Shown piece after piece: positions 28,600 to 37,393 of a stretch of DNA of 64,000 bases; position 1 is the stretch's first letter; the number at the start of each line of letters is the position of its first letter. A model generated the notes under the pieces. It had not been told where the DNA came from. It ran no database searches and was given only the letters and a program-made list of their open reading frames with translations. The stretch is taken from positions 558,001 through 622,000 of the forward strand of contig CAVYWD010000005.1 of NCBI GenBank assembly GCA_963772225.1, in the 5' to 3' direction. This stretch comes from CAVYWD01 sp963772225 (GTDB lineage Bacteria; Myxococcota; Myxococcia; Myxococcales; UBA5297). The translations under genes were made by a program, and so were the position numbers.

Positions 28600-29689
28600 G
28601 TGATCCTCGACGAGCAAGCTCTCGAGCCGACGCTCTCTGGAAAGCGCTTGGGCGTCTTCTTCTTCAACAAGGATTCGCGAAACCTCCTTCGAGCGCACCG
28701 AGCGGGCTTGAGGGCTTTTTCCCATTCCATCGAATGCCTCTTCGAATCCGACCCTGCAGTACCGGCCCAGGGTTCGAGAGCTGGCCGAGGAATCGCTCGG
28801 CGGCGCGCGCCTGGTGACGTCCGTCGAGGACATCGCGAGGCTGATCGACGAGGGCGCCTTCGATGCCGTGCTCATCTTCGAAACAGGATATGAGGGTCAG
28901 CTTCAAGACCACCTGGTGTCCTTCGAGGAGGAGCCCGCCGTGGACTCGCTGGAGGACCTCGACGCCAAATGCCGGGCGGATTACGAGCGCTACCGCAACG
29001 TCGAGCCCAACGCTGAGTTCAACGCTCGGTGGTCTGCGGCGTGTGTGCAGTTCCTGGCGGAATACTGTTCCGTGCGCGGCATCATGGTCCTGAATGCCTA
29101 CAACGCGCTGGTTCGGAGCGAGCAATCCAACGAAGAGCTCGTCGTGGCGTTTGGCGAGCGCCATGTCATCCTGCCGACGCTGCCGGAGTGGCTCGGCCGG
29201 GTTCCTGTCCGCTTCATTCTCGGAGAGGATTGGGCTTGCGGAAAGACGTCCTATCTCATCGAGAGGATGAAGGAAGGGTCCAGCGGTCTGGCGGGTGATT
29301 TCTGGTTCCGGCTCATCTCTCCCGACGCGATTCCCTCGTTCCAAATGCAGGACATCTTTGGCATCAAAGGGGTCATCGCGAATCTGGTGCGGCGCGCGCA
29401 CGAGCGCAACCCGGGCAAGGCGGTGTTCATCAAGTACGACGGTCGGCTCGAGGAGTTCGTCTTCGGGTTTCCCCGGGACCGGACCTATCTCATCAAGGAC
29501 ATGCACCACTATTTTGACGATTGTCGATTCGTCATCGTGCAGAAGGCCAAGAAGTCCGAGCGAATGGACGGTCTGGTCGCCCGTTTTCAAAAGAAGTACG
29601 ACGTCTCCGCCGACCGCATCGACCGAATCGTCGCGCATTTCGACGGGAGCGCCGAGCGCTTGAATGAGTCCGGTTCCTCGCCCCCCTGA
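28600..29689 (+). CDS. Unknown protein, frameshifted near its N-terminus
   Basis: The frame from GTG 28600 gives KRLGVFFFNKDSRNLLRAHR and SHSIECLF; the frame covering 28712-29689 gives LQYRPRVRELAEESLGGAR and everything after. Deleting one A of GAATC at 28744-28748 joins them as IECLFDPTLQYRPRVREL, a protein of about 363 aa. Without this, translation would have to start at GTG 28814 (291 aa) and lose a well-formed N-terminus. No known family is recognised. The sequence is soluble and mixed alpha/beta, with VPVRFILGEDWACGKTSY resembling a degenerate nucleotide-binding stretch. A GC hairpin (28570-28586) lies just upstream of the start. Confidence 0.55.
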
Positions 29690-29731
29690 CCTGCGCCGGC
29701 GGCGGGCTGATGGGCTGCCGCCGCGCCAGCC

Positions 29732-30955
29732 CTATTCGAGGTCGAAGATGCTGGTCACCCGCGAGATGGCGGTGTGGTGCGAGCGCTTTCGCGCCGCCTC
29801 GCGCGCCTCGTCGGAGAGTCGCCCTTCCAGGACCGACTTCTGGTCCGCCAGGCGAGCCCGGTCTCCGCTGATCTCCTGGGCGGGCGCCTCGCAGCGCTCG
29901 AGGGCGGCCACGGCGTCCAGCGCCCCGGTGCTCGCGCGCTCGGCCGCGGCCCGGTCGTTGCGGTGCACGGCGTCCCAGAACTCGCCCTCGCGCGAGGCCA
30001 GAGAGAGCCGGTAGAGCTCGCGCTGCGCCTCTTGGCCGAGCGGCGCGCGCGGGTCGACCGAGGCGGTGAAGATGCGGTCGGGCTCGTCGCTGTCGCCCTT
30101 GATGGACAGGGCGATCTTCGCCATGGGAGTCGGCTCGTCGGCGGACTTGAGGGTGAAGAGCATCCGCCGAGGCGCGCCCCGCCCGATGGGCCCGGTCTCG
30201 ACTACGAAGCCGTCCGCGGAGACCTTGGTCGGGTACCGGTGAAGGAGCGCCGCCTCGCGCACCGTGCCCGCGGGCGAGACCCGGACGGTGGCGCCTTCGT
30301 GCGCCACGGCGAACAGGTCGGACAGGTGGCGCGCCAGCGCGCCGGGGATGTCGGACTCTTTGTCCACGAACGAGTAGCGCCCGCCGCCCGCCTCCACCAG
30401 CGCGGCCAAGCAGTTCTCGTCGAAGTCGAGGCCGATGCCCACGGCGGAGGTGACCACGCCCTCCTCGGCGGCCTTCCGGGCCACGGCCGCGAAGGCCGGG
30501 GGCTCGCACGGGCCGAAGGACGGGTAGCCGTCGGTCAGCACCAGGGCGTGGGGCCGGGTCTCGCGCACGAACACCCGGCGCAGCATCTCGTGCGAGCGCT
30601 CCACCGCCTCGAGCAGCGCGGTTCCGACGCCGGGCCGCAGCTCGAAGAGGGCGCGGTGGATGGCGGTGCGCGCGTCGTCGTCGACCAGGCCCGGGCCGAA
30701 GAGCGTGCGCACGGTCCGGTCGAAGGCGAGCAGGCAGAACATGTCGGAGCGCCCGAGGCAATCGACCACCGAGCGCGCGGCCTCGAGGGCGCAGGTCAGG
30801 CGCGGCCCGCCCATGGAGCTCGAGGCGTCGATGGCGAGAGCCAGGTGCACGGGCTTGCGCTCGACGGGCGCCTCCTCGTCAGCTGCCAGCTCGAGGAAGA
30901 GCAGGTAGGTGCCCTTCTCGGCGGGGTGGGGGATGCAGGCGGACTGGATCTTCAT
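29732..30955 (-). CDS. VWA domain protein, cytoplasmic
   Basis: A 407-aa protein without a signal peptide. The VWA domain spans about residues 36-215: VHLALAIDASSSMGG with the MIDAS motif DASSS (Asp 43), VGTALLEAVERSHEML (the MIDAS Thr), and HALVLTDGYPSFGP. A beta-rich region follows (VRVSPAGTVREAALLHRYPT), and the C-terminus is helical. Related proteins in proteobacteria act as metal-dependent protein-binding modules, often beside AAA ATPases, none of which is here. It is convergent with the unknown gene at 28600-29689 and divergent from the GT39 gene. Confidence 0.8.
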   Translation of the reverse strand: MKIQSACIPHPAEKGTYLLFLELAADEEAPVERKPVHLALAIDASSSMGGPRLTCALEAARSVVDCLGRSDMFCLLAFDRTVRTLFGPGLVDDDARTAIHRALFELRPGVGTALLEAVERSHEMLRRVFVRETRPHALVLTDGYPSFGPCEPPAFAAVARKAAEEGVVTSAVGIGLDFDENCLAALVEAGGGRYSFVDKESDIPGALARHLSDLFAVAHEGATVRVSPAGTVREAALLHRYPTKVSADGFVVETGPIGRGAPRRMLFTLKSADEPTPMAKIALSIKGDSDEPDRIFTASVDPRAPLGQEAQRELYRLSLASREGEFWDAVHRNDRAAAERASTGALDAVAALERCEAPAQEISGDRARLADQKSVLEGRLSDEAREAARKRSHHTAISRVTSIFDLE

Positions 30956-31187
30956 AGACTCTTTCGCTCACGGGCCGCTCGAGCCCAGGTTCGATGCTAG
31001 CGCGTTTCCCGGGGTGGCGGGCGAATCCCGGAAGAGCCGGCGGCCCGCGCGCCCGGCCGCTCTCCGGCCCGCGCGCGAGGCAGACCTCAAGCCCGCCCTG
31101 AGCTGATATAAAGACCCGCCTTCGGGCCGGCAGCCCAAGGGACAGGCTCGCGCCGGTGCGAGAACCGCGCCTTTTAAGGAGCTTTCG

Positions 31188-33077
31188 ATGGCCAAGTCCA
31201 GGGACAAGGATCGCGCCGCGGGGACGCCCCCCGCGCCGGCCCCGCAGCCAAGCGCGGAGCCTTCCCCTTCGGGTCCGGCCGAAGCCTCCTCGGGAATCGC
31301 CCAGGCCCTCCTCGGCCGCGCCTTCTCGCACCCGCTCGTGGCCCGCTGGCGAGCGCTCCCGGCCGAGCGCCGCGACGTGGGCGCCATGGCGCTGCTCGCC
31401 GCGCTGGTGTTCGTGCCCTGGCTCGGGGCGACGGGGCTCTGGGACCCGTGGGAAGTCCACTACGGCGAGGTCGCGAGGACCATGGTCGCCAAAGGCGACT
31501 ACGTCTTCCCGTACTGGGAGAACGCCTACTTCTTCTCCAAGCCGCCGCTGACCATGTGGATGCAGGCGCTGGGCCTCGTGGCGACGGGCGCGCTCAACCA
31601 GAACGGGCCGCTGGGCGTCTTCACCGAGTGGGGCATGCGCCTGCCGTTCGCCCTGCTCAGTGTCGTGGCGGTGGCCATGACCACGCTGTCGGTGGGGCGG
31701 GTCTTCAGCCGGCGCGCCGGCCTCATCGCCGGGTTCGCGCTGACCACGAGCCCGCTCTACTTCATGCTCGCGCGCCAGACGGTGACGGACACGCCCTTCG
31801 TGGCGCTCCTCGTTATCGGGATGAGCGCGTTCCTGGTGGCGGAGTTCGACCCCAAGGTCCGCGGCGAGCTGGACGAGAAGGGCAGGGCGCGCTCCCACTC
31901 GGCCACAGTCTGGTGGGCCTGGGCCTACGCCAGCTTCGCGCTCGCGGCGCTGGCCAAGGGGCTCCTCGGCATCGCGTTGCCCGGGCTGGTGGTGCTGCTC
32001 TACCTGCTCGTGACCTGGGACTTCAAGCTGCTGCGCCGCTCGCGCCCGCTCCAGGGCTTGCTCCTCATCGCGCTCATCGCGGTGCCCTGGTACGTGACGC
32101 TCTCGGTCTTCGACGGCAAAGACGACGAGTCGAAGACCTTCTTCTACCGGTTCTTCATCCACGACCACTTCAAGCGCCTGGGCGAGGGCGTGCACACCAC
32201 CACGCCAGGCGGCACGTTCTCCTACTTCATCGAGCAGCTGGGCTTCGCGGTCTTTCCCTGGGTCGCGCTGGTGCCCGGGGCGATGGTCGCCATCGGCAAG
32301 CTGCGCCCCAAGGACCAGGACCCTCGCTCGCGCGCCGCGCTCTTCGTTGCGCTCTGGGCCGCGGCGTCGTTCTTCACCTTCGCGATGAGCGCGACCAAGT
32401 TCCACCACTACTGCTTCCCGGTGGTGCCGCCGCTGGTCATCCTCTGCGCGCTCTTCGCCGAGCGGCTCTGGGAGGACGGCGTCGAGGGCTACGCGGTGCC
32501 CATCTTGCTGGGCCTGGGGTTCTTCGCGGCGGTGGCGCAGAACCTCTGGATGACGCCCAAGCTCTTGCCCGACCTCTACGTCTACAATTACGAGCGCCCC
32601 TACCCGGCGCGCGAGGTCGACCCGCGGCAGGTGTTCCTGTTTCTCTTCGTCGGCGGCGGGCTATGGATGGGGCTCGCCTACGTCTGGAAGAGCAAGTCGA
32701 TGCTGGTGGGGACGTTCGGGGCGCTGGCGGCGGCGTTCGCGATCTACGTGAGCTGGTTCCACTGGCGCGACCTGTCGCCGCATTGGTCGCAGCGCGACAT
32801 CTTCTGGACCTATTACCACCAGCGCGGGTCGCCCAACGAGCCCATCGCCGCGTATTACATGAATTGGCGCGGCGAGACGTTTTATTCGTCGAACGAGATC
32901 AAGCAGGTCAAAGACGGCAGCCGCTGGAATGAATTCCTCGCGCAGAAAGGCCGACTCTGGGCCGTGGTCGAGCAGAACCGCTTCCAGGGCTTGAAGGGGA
33001 CCATCGAGGCGCAGGGGAAGAAGGCGAAGATCGAGGACCGGACCAGCAACAAGTTCTTCCTGGTCTCCATCCAGTGA
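31188..33077 (+). CDS. GT39-family membrane glycosyltransferase (ArnT/PMT-like)
   Basis: A 629-aa polytopic membrane protein. After a Pro/Ala-rich cytoplasmic leader of about 60 residues, the first luminal loop has DPWEVHYGEVARTMVAKGDY and YFFSKPPLTMW. This is the acidic catalytic motif and KPPL signature of PMT_2/ArnT-like transferases that use lipid-linked sugars. About twelve hydrophobic helices follow, with a soluble C-terminal tail (residues 530-629). AAGGAG precedes the ATG at the right spacing. The stop overlaps the GTG start of the ABC ATPase (GTGA), implying co-translation. The acceptor, lipid A, protein or polysaccharide, cannot be told from sequence. Confidence 0.85.
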   Translation: MAKSRDKDRAAGTPPAPAPQPSAEPSPSGPAEASSGIAQALLGRAFSHPLVARWRALPAERRDVGAMALLAALVFVPWLGATGLWDPWEVHYGEVARTMVAKGDYVFPYWENAYFFSKPPLTMWMQALGLVATGALNQNGPLGVFTEWGMRLPFALLSVVAVAMTTLSVGRVFSRRAGLIAGFALTTSPLYFMLARQTVTDTPFVALLVIGMSAFLVAEFDPKVRGELDEKGRARSHSATVWWAWAYASFALAALAKGLLGIALPGLVVLLYLLVTWDFKLLRRSRPLQGLLLIALIAVPWYVTLSVFDGKDDESKTFFYRFFIHDHFKRLGEGVHTTTPGGTFSYFIEQLGFAVFPWVALVPGAMVAIGKLRPKDQDPRSRAALFVALWAAASFFTFAMSATKFHHYCFPVVPPLVILCALFAERLWEDGVEGYAVPILLGLGFFAAVAQNLWMTPKLLPDLYVYNYERPYPAREVDPRQVFLFLFVGGGLWMGLAYVWKSKSMLVGTFGALAAAFAIYVSWFHWRDLSPHWSQRDIFWTYYHQRGSPNEPIAAYYMNWRGETFYSSNEIKQVKDGSRWNEFLAQKGRLWAVVEQNRFQGLKGTIEAQGKKAKIEDRTSNKFFLVSIQ

Positions 33078-34003
33078 CGTCGGCCATCGTCGCCCGGGGG
33101 TTGGGCCGGCGGTTCGGCGCTCGGGCGGCGGTGGAGGGGCTCTCGTTTCGGGTCGAGCCGGGCCAGGTCTTCGGGCTGCTCGGGCCCAACGGCGCGGGGA
33201 AGACCACGACCGTTCGAATGCTCTGCGCGCTGCTCGCGCCGAGCTTCGGCGAGGGCGAGGTTTTGGGCTTGACGCTCGGGCGCGATGGCGCGGCCATCCG
33301 CGCGGCGGTCGGGCTCCTCACCGAGCAGCCGGGGCTCTACGACCGGCTGTCGGCGCGAGACAATCTCCTCTATTTCGCGCGCCTCTACGGACTTCCGGAG
33401 CCCGCGGCGCGGGTGCGGATCGGCGCGCTGCTCGAGCTGTTCGGGCTTTCGGCGCGCGCCGGAGACCGGGTGGGGGCCTTCTCCAAGGGAATGCGCCAGA
33501 AAGTGGCGCTGGCCCGCGCGGTGCTCCACGAGCCCAAGGTCGTCTTCCTAGACGAGCCGACGAGCGGCCTGGACCCGGAGGCGAGCGTCCAGGTGCGCCG
33601 GCTGATCCGCGAGCTGGCGGGCCAGGGGGGCGCCGTCGTCCTGTGTACGCACAATCTCGACGACGCGCAGAGGCTGTGCGACCGGGTCGCGGTGATCAAA
33701 GGGCGCATCCTGGCCGAGGGCCCGGTCTCCGAGCTCTCGGAAGGCCGCGCCGTGGAGATAGGCCTTTTGGGCGACGCGGCCCCGCTCGCGCATCGGCTCC
33801 GGGGCTTCGCCGGCCTCGCAGAGGGAGCGGTGGATGTCGATGGGAGCTCGCTGCGGATCGCGCTGAATGACGGCGTCGAGGTCCCGGACCTCGTCGCGCG
33901 CGTCGTCGCGCTCGGCGGCCGGGTCGCATCGGTGCGCCCAGCGGCTCGGGAGCTGGAGCGGGTGTACCTCGAGCTGGTGCGCCGTGAGGGGCCGGACGCC
34001 TGA
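33074..34003 (+). CDS. ABC transporter ATP-binding protein
   Basis: A 309-aa ATPase: Walker A GPNGAGKTT near residue 38, Q-loop region LLTEQPGLYDRL, signature FSKGMRQKVALARA, Walker B VVFLDEPTSGLDP and H-loop CTHNLDDA. A C-terminal extension of about 90 residues (VEIGLLGDAAPLAHRLRG onward) resembles the regulatory tail of DrrA/CcmA-type exporters. The GTG start overlaps the glycosyltransferase stop by four bases. No permease gene follows, which is unusual because such ATPases normally have their membrane partner next door. It may serve the glycosyltransferase substrate or work with a distant permease. Confidence 0.9.
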   Translation: MTSAIVARGLGRRFGARAAVEGLSFRVEPGQVFGLLGPNGAGKTTTVRMLCALLAPSFGEGEVLGLTLGRDGAAIRAAVGLLTEQPGLYDRLSARDNLLYFARLYGLPEPAARVRIGALLELFGLSARAGDRVGAFSKGMRQKVALARAVLHEPKVVFLDEPTSGLDPEASVQVRRLIRELAGQGGAVVLCTHNLDDAQRLCDRVAVIKGRILAEGPVSELSEGRAVEIGLLGDAAPLAHRLRGFAGLAEGAVDVDGSSLRIALNDGVEVPDLVARVVALGGRVASVRPAARELERVYLELVRREGPDA

Positions 34004-34176
34004 GCGCCCTTTGGCGCGGCGCTTTCGCATTCGCATTCGGGGGAGGGCGGTTTACATCGCGGCTCGGCGGTAGGCTCCCGTCTCGAGCTTCTATGAATAC
34101 AGCTCGCCGCCGGCCGTCTTTAGATGCGTTGCCAGGGGCGGATTGGCCGCTCTCGGATGACAGGAGGAAGAAAACG

Positions 34177-34434
34177 ATGAAGAAGCTCATGACCGCCGTC
34201 GTGTTCGCAGTCCTGATGCCCGCGGGAGTCGCTCTGGCCGATCAGCCCTTCAACCCCGATTGCCACCTCGAGGGGATCAACGGCGGCCTCGACAGCATCA
34301 TCGCGCAGATCAAGAGCAGCCCGGCCTATAGTCACGCCGGCGGGCACTACGCCCAGGCAGTCAAGGATCTCGAGAAGACCCGCAAGCAGCTCCACGAGGG
34401 CTGCCACGACTGGAACAAGTCGCTGCGGAGGTAG
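34177..34434 (+). CDS. Small exported protein
   Basis: An 85-aa protein. The start at 34177 is set by CAGGAGG nine bases upstream and gives a clean signal peptide, MKKLMTAVVFAVLMPAGVALA, cleaved before DQPFNP. The mature part is about 64 residues, helical, with two Cys (PDCHLEG and HEGCHDWN) that could form one disulfide. An upstream in-frame ATG at 34093 would bury the signal and is rejected. No family is recognised. Confidence 0.65.
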   Translation: MKKLMTAVVFAVLMPAGVALADQPFNPDCHLEGINGGLDSIIAQIKSSPAYSHAGGHYAQAVKDLEKTRKQLHEGCHDWNKSLRR

Positions 34435-34516
34435 CTCGGTTCGGTTCGAGTGGGCGGGGGTTGGAGGAGGCTTCCTCCAACACCGCCGAATCGCTTGAAT
34501 GTCGCGGGGTGGCGGA

Positions 34517-35422
34517 CTACGGCGCCTTGGAGTCGTCGGCCTCGGGCTCTCCCGCGCCCTGGACTCCAGCGCATGCGGGGATGGCCGCCATTGCTGCGGG
34601 TCCTTGGGCGAGCTGAGCGCAGCTCACCTTGGCGAGCTCCTGGAGGCATCGTTGGAGCTGCGCGCGGCTGGGCGGCGGGCCCGCGGCGGCGGCTTGTGCA
34701 GCCAGCCCCGACGCGCAGGCACTTCCCATCAAGGTTGCGCAGGTTGCGGCGTCGCCCATCTGAGGTGCGCAGCGCTGCATGACGCCGCAGAGCGTGTTCG
34801 AGGTGAGGCGGCAGACTTCCATGGCGTCCACCTCCTGAGCAGGCTTGGCGCTTGTCGCCTTCGCTCCGACGGCGGCGTCGCGCTCGAGCTTCTGCAGCTC
34901 GGCCAGCCCCTGGGCCTTCTCCGTGCGCAAGGCCTTGGCGCTCTTCAGGCCCTGCTCGGCCCGGGCGCGCTCGGGGGCCTGCGGCTTGACGAGCGCATAG
35001 AGCTGCTCGGCCAAGAGCCCATCGCCTTCTTTGAGCGCCAGGTCGGCCCGCGCGACGAGCGCCGGCGCGAAATCGGGCGAGAGCTTGATGGCCTCCTCGA
35101 AGTCGTGCGCCGCGGCTGAGGGCTGGTCGAGAGCGAGGTTCGCGTTGCCGGCGGCCTGAAAGGCAACCGGAGACGGCTCGAGGCTGGCCGCCTTCTCCGA
35201 GAGGGACACCGCGAGCGCCGGCTCCTTGGAGAGCTTCTTCGAGGCTTCCAGGAGAGCCTTGGCGACGCCAGAGCGCTCCGCGGCGGGAAGGTCTCCCGGC
35301 TTCACAGCCGAGAAGCGGAGGTAGAGCTCGTCGTACTTCCCCTGGTCGAGGAGCGCCTTGGCATCCTGGGACGCCGCGGGCGCGGCGCACAGGGCCGCGA
35401 GGAGAATGGGCAGGCTGAGCAT
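34517..35422 (-). CDS. Exported TPR-like repeat protein
   Basis: A 301-aa protein starting MLSLPILLAALCAAPAASQD (signal peptide; AAGGAAGG upstream). Residues 20-165 are Ala/Leu-rich helical hairpins of TPR type, for example SPVAFQAAGNANLALDQPSA and DFAPALVARADLALKEGD. A helical linker follows, then a Cys-containing C-terminus with four or more Cys (VCRLTSNTLCGVMQRC, CATLMGSAC). It is probably periplasmic and protein-binding. A longer in-frame start (MDEAAKEG) lacks a ribosome site and is not preferred. Confidence 0.65.
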   Translation of the reverse strand: MLSLPILLAALCAAPAASQDAKALLDQGKYDELYLRFSAVKPGDLPAAERSGVAKALLEASKKLSKEPALAVSLSEKAASLEPSPVAFQAAGNANLALDQPSAAAHDFEEAIKLSPDFAPALVARADLALKEGDGLLAEQLYALVKPQAPERARAEQGLKSAKALRTEKAQGLAELQKLERDAAVGAKATSAKPAQEVDAMEVCRLTSNTLCGVMQRCAPQMGDAATCATLMGSACASGLAAQAAAAGPPPSRAQLQRCLQELAKVSCAQLAQGPAAMAAIPACAGVQGAGEPEADDSKAP

Positions 35423-35485
35423 GGCGGGACCTTCCTTGGCCGCCTCATCCAACCAGGCGCCCGAGGGGCAGGCAAGCCCTGGACC

Positions 35486-35770
35486 TCACGCCGCGAGGGC
35501 GCCGGCGGCGCGCTCGAAGGCCGCGACCAGCTCCGGCTCGGTCGCGAACTCGGTGCAGCGGTAGAGCTGGCGGTCGTCGTCCGGGTCGAGCAGGTCGGCC
35601 AGCCGAGAGGCGTTCACCTCCAGGAAGAGGCGCACGCGGCCGCGGCGCTCGGACCTCAGGGCGCGCAGCTCGGCGCGGTCGAAGTCGCGCTGGAGGAGGA
35701 TTTGGGAGTTGGTCGGGGCCCGGAACGGGCCTTGAAAGGAGGTGCGGGCGAGAATGGGGGACTCGAACAT
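35486..35770 (-). CDS. Small hypothetical cytoplasmic protein
   Basis: A 94-aa protein, MFESPILARTSFQGPFRAPT onward. The start at 35770 is supported by GGAGAA just upstream; the longer frame to 35827 is Arg-rich and looks untranslated. The body (LQRDFDRAELRALRSERRGR, LADLLDPDDDRQLYRC) is charged and helical. It lies between the TPR protein and an interspersed repeat. No family is recognised. Confidence 0.5.
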   Translation of the reverse strand: MFESPILARTSFQGPFRAPTNSQILLQRDFDRAELRALRSERRGRVRLFLEVNASRLADLLDPDDDRQLYRCTEFATEPELVAAFERAAGALAA

Positions 35771-35887
35771 GGGGTTCTCCGGGAAGCGGCGCGAGGGGGT
35801 TCGCGACAGGCCGAGAGACCCTAGCAAAGGGGTCTGACACGGCCTCGGCGCGTAGTCGAGCTCGGGCTCGAGCGGGCTCGAGCGGAT

Positions 35888-36029
35888 AGTCCCTTAGCGA
35901 GGAAATCTTGCGCAGGATGGCAAAGACTTCAGGTTTCAGACTCCGGGCCCCAGGAGCTGCAGTACCCGGAGCCTGGGGTCTGGAGCCTGGAGCCCTGGCA
36001 ACCCTCGTTGGTTCCGGCTCGGCCGGGTT
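35888..36029 (+). repeat. Interspersed repeat, copy 2
   Basis: Matches copies 1 and 3 over its length, from AGTCCCTTAGCGAGG to GGTTCCGGCTCGGCCGGG. It is shorter than the others in the central loop. The stem arms CTTCAGGTTTCAGACTCC and GGGGTCTGGAGCCTGGAG still pair: every change from copy 3 in the left arm is C to T, replacing G-C by G-U pairs. Confidence 0.8.
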
Positions 36030-36128
36030 AGTGCAGGCGACACCAGGCTGGCGCTGCCGCCGCGAAAAGTGCCATTCTCACTCCGGTGCGCCTCCTGGAT
36101 TCCCTTGATGAGGGCGCCTCAGGAAACC

Positions 36129-37166
36129 ATGCGAGAGAGGCTCCTGGCCTTCGCGGCGTCGGCGGTTCTCGGATGCCACGCGGGCCAACTCGCCCCGCCG
36201 ACCTTGGAACCCCCTGGTCAGCTCACCGTCAGGCCGATTCCGCTGCCCGGAGCCACGAAGCCGGTCTCGCTCGACTACCTCGCCGTGGACCGGCGCGCGG
36301 GGCGCGTCTGGATTCCGGCCGGGGGCACGGGCAGCGTCGATGTTCTTGACGTCTCCACCGACAAGCTCCAGCGGGTCGAAGGCTTCGCGACCGCGGAGCG
36401 CGAGGCCCGGGGCTCGCGCCGGGTGTTGGGGCCGAGCTCGGCGACCGTGGGGGACGGGTTCGTCTACGTCGGCAACCGCGCGAACGCGGCGGTTTGCGCC
36501 GTCGACGCCCGGAAGCTCACCCTGGGGACCTGTTTGGAGCTCCCCTCGTCTCCCGATGGGCTGCTCTATGTCGCCGCGACCCAGGAAGTGTGGGTCACCA
36601 CGCCCCGAGACAGGTCGATCGCCGTTCTGGATGCGAGCATTCCCGCCGCCCTGGCTTTGAAGAGCAGGGTCGCGCTGAACGGCGAGCCGGAGGGCTACGT
36701 CTACGACGAGACCCGCGGGCAATTCTTCACGAACCTCGAGGACCGAAACAGGACCTTGGCCATCGACGTCCGAACCAAGGCCGTGGTCTCCGACTGGGAT
36801 GCGGGCTGCGGCGCGAGCGGGCCGCGCGGCTTGGCGGTCGACGCGGCGATGGGCTGGCTGTTCGTCGCCTGCACCGACGGCTTGAACCAGCTCGACCTGA
36901 ATCACGGTGGCGCCAAGCTCGCCCGCCTCGAAACCGGCGAGGGCGTCGACAACATCGACTATCTCGAATCGCGCCGGCTCGTATTCGCCGCGGCGGGCAA
37001 GGCGGGCAGAATGACCGTCGCTCGCGCCGACGCGGGCCGGTTCTCGGTCGTCGCTACGGCGCCCCTGGCGAACGGAGCGCGCTCGGTCGTCGTCGATGCG
37101 CGAGGCGGCGCCTACGCCGTCGATCCCGCTCACGGGCAGGTGCTCGGCGTGTCGCCGCCTCCCTGA
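36129..37166 (+). CDS. Beta-propeller lipoprotein (YncE-like)
   Basis: A 345-aa protein when started at ATG 36129 (AGGAAA five bases upstream): MRERLLAFAASAVLGCHAGQ, lipobox VLGC at Cys 16. The body is a run of about seven similar segments of the seven-bladed YncE/SMP-30-like type: LDYLAVDRRAGRVWIPAGGT, VGDGFVYVGNRANAAVCAVD, EVWVTTPRDRSIAVLD, FFTNLEDRNRTLAIDVRTK, GLAVDAAMGWLFVACTDG. Proteins of this shape bind ligands or DNA, or support metal enzymes in the periplasm; no catalytic residues are apparent. The alternative start at 36108 is possible. Confidence 0.7.
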   Translation: MRERLLAFAASAVLGCHAGQLAPPTLEPPGQLTVRPIPLPGATKPVSLDYLAVDRRAGRVWIPAGGTGSVDVLDVSTDKLQRVEGFATAEREARGSRRVLGPSSATVGDGFVYVGNRANAAVCAVDARKLTLGTCLELPSSPDGLLYVAATQEVWVTTPRDRSIAVLDASIPAALALKSRVALNGEPEGYVYDETRGQFFTNLEDRNRTLAIDVRTKAVVSDWDAGCGASGPRGLAVDAAMGWLFVACTDGLNQLDLNHGGAKLARLETGEGVDNIDYLESRRLVFAAAGKAGRMTVARADAGRFSVVATAPLANGARSVVVDARGGAYAVDPAHGQVLGVSPPP

Positions 37167-37393
37167 CTGCCGAGCGGGACCGACGGGCCAGCTTCCGCGC
37201 GCCGCTGGATGCGTTGCTCCTTCGAACGAGAGCGATCAGCGCGGGCGCGAACCGCGGGCGCGCTCGCGTCGAGGGCGCAGCCTTGCGAGGGCGGTAGGGG
37301 TTGTCGAGGGGTCGATCTGCGCCGGCATGCCGCGACAGGGGACCTCGGAGCCTTGAAGAGAGCAAGGGGCGCTCGAAGCGAGGCCTTCCGGAA

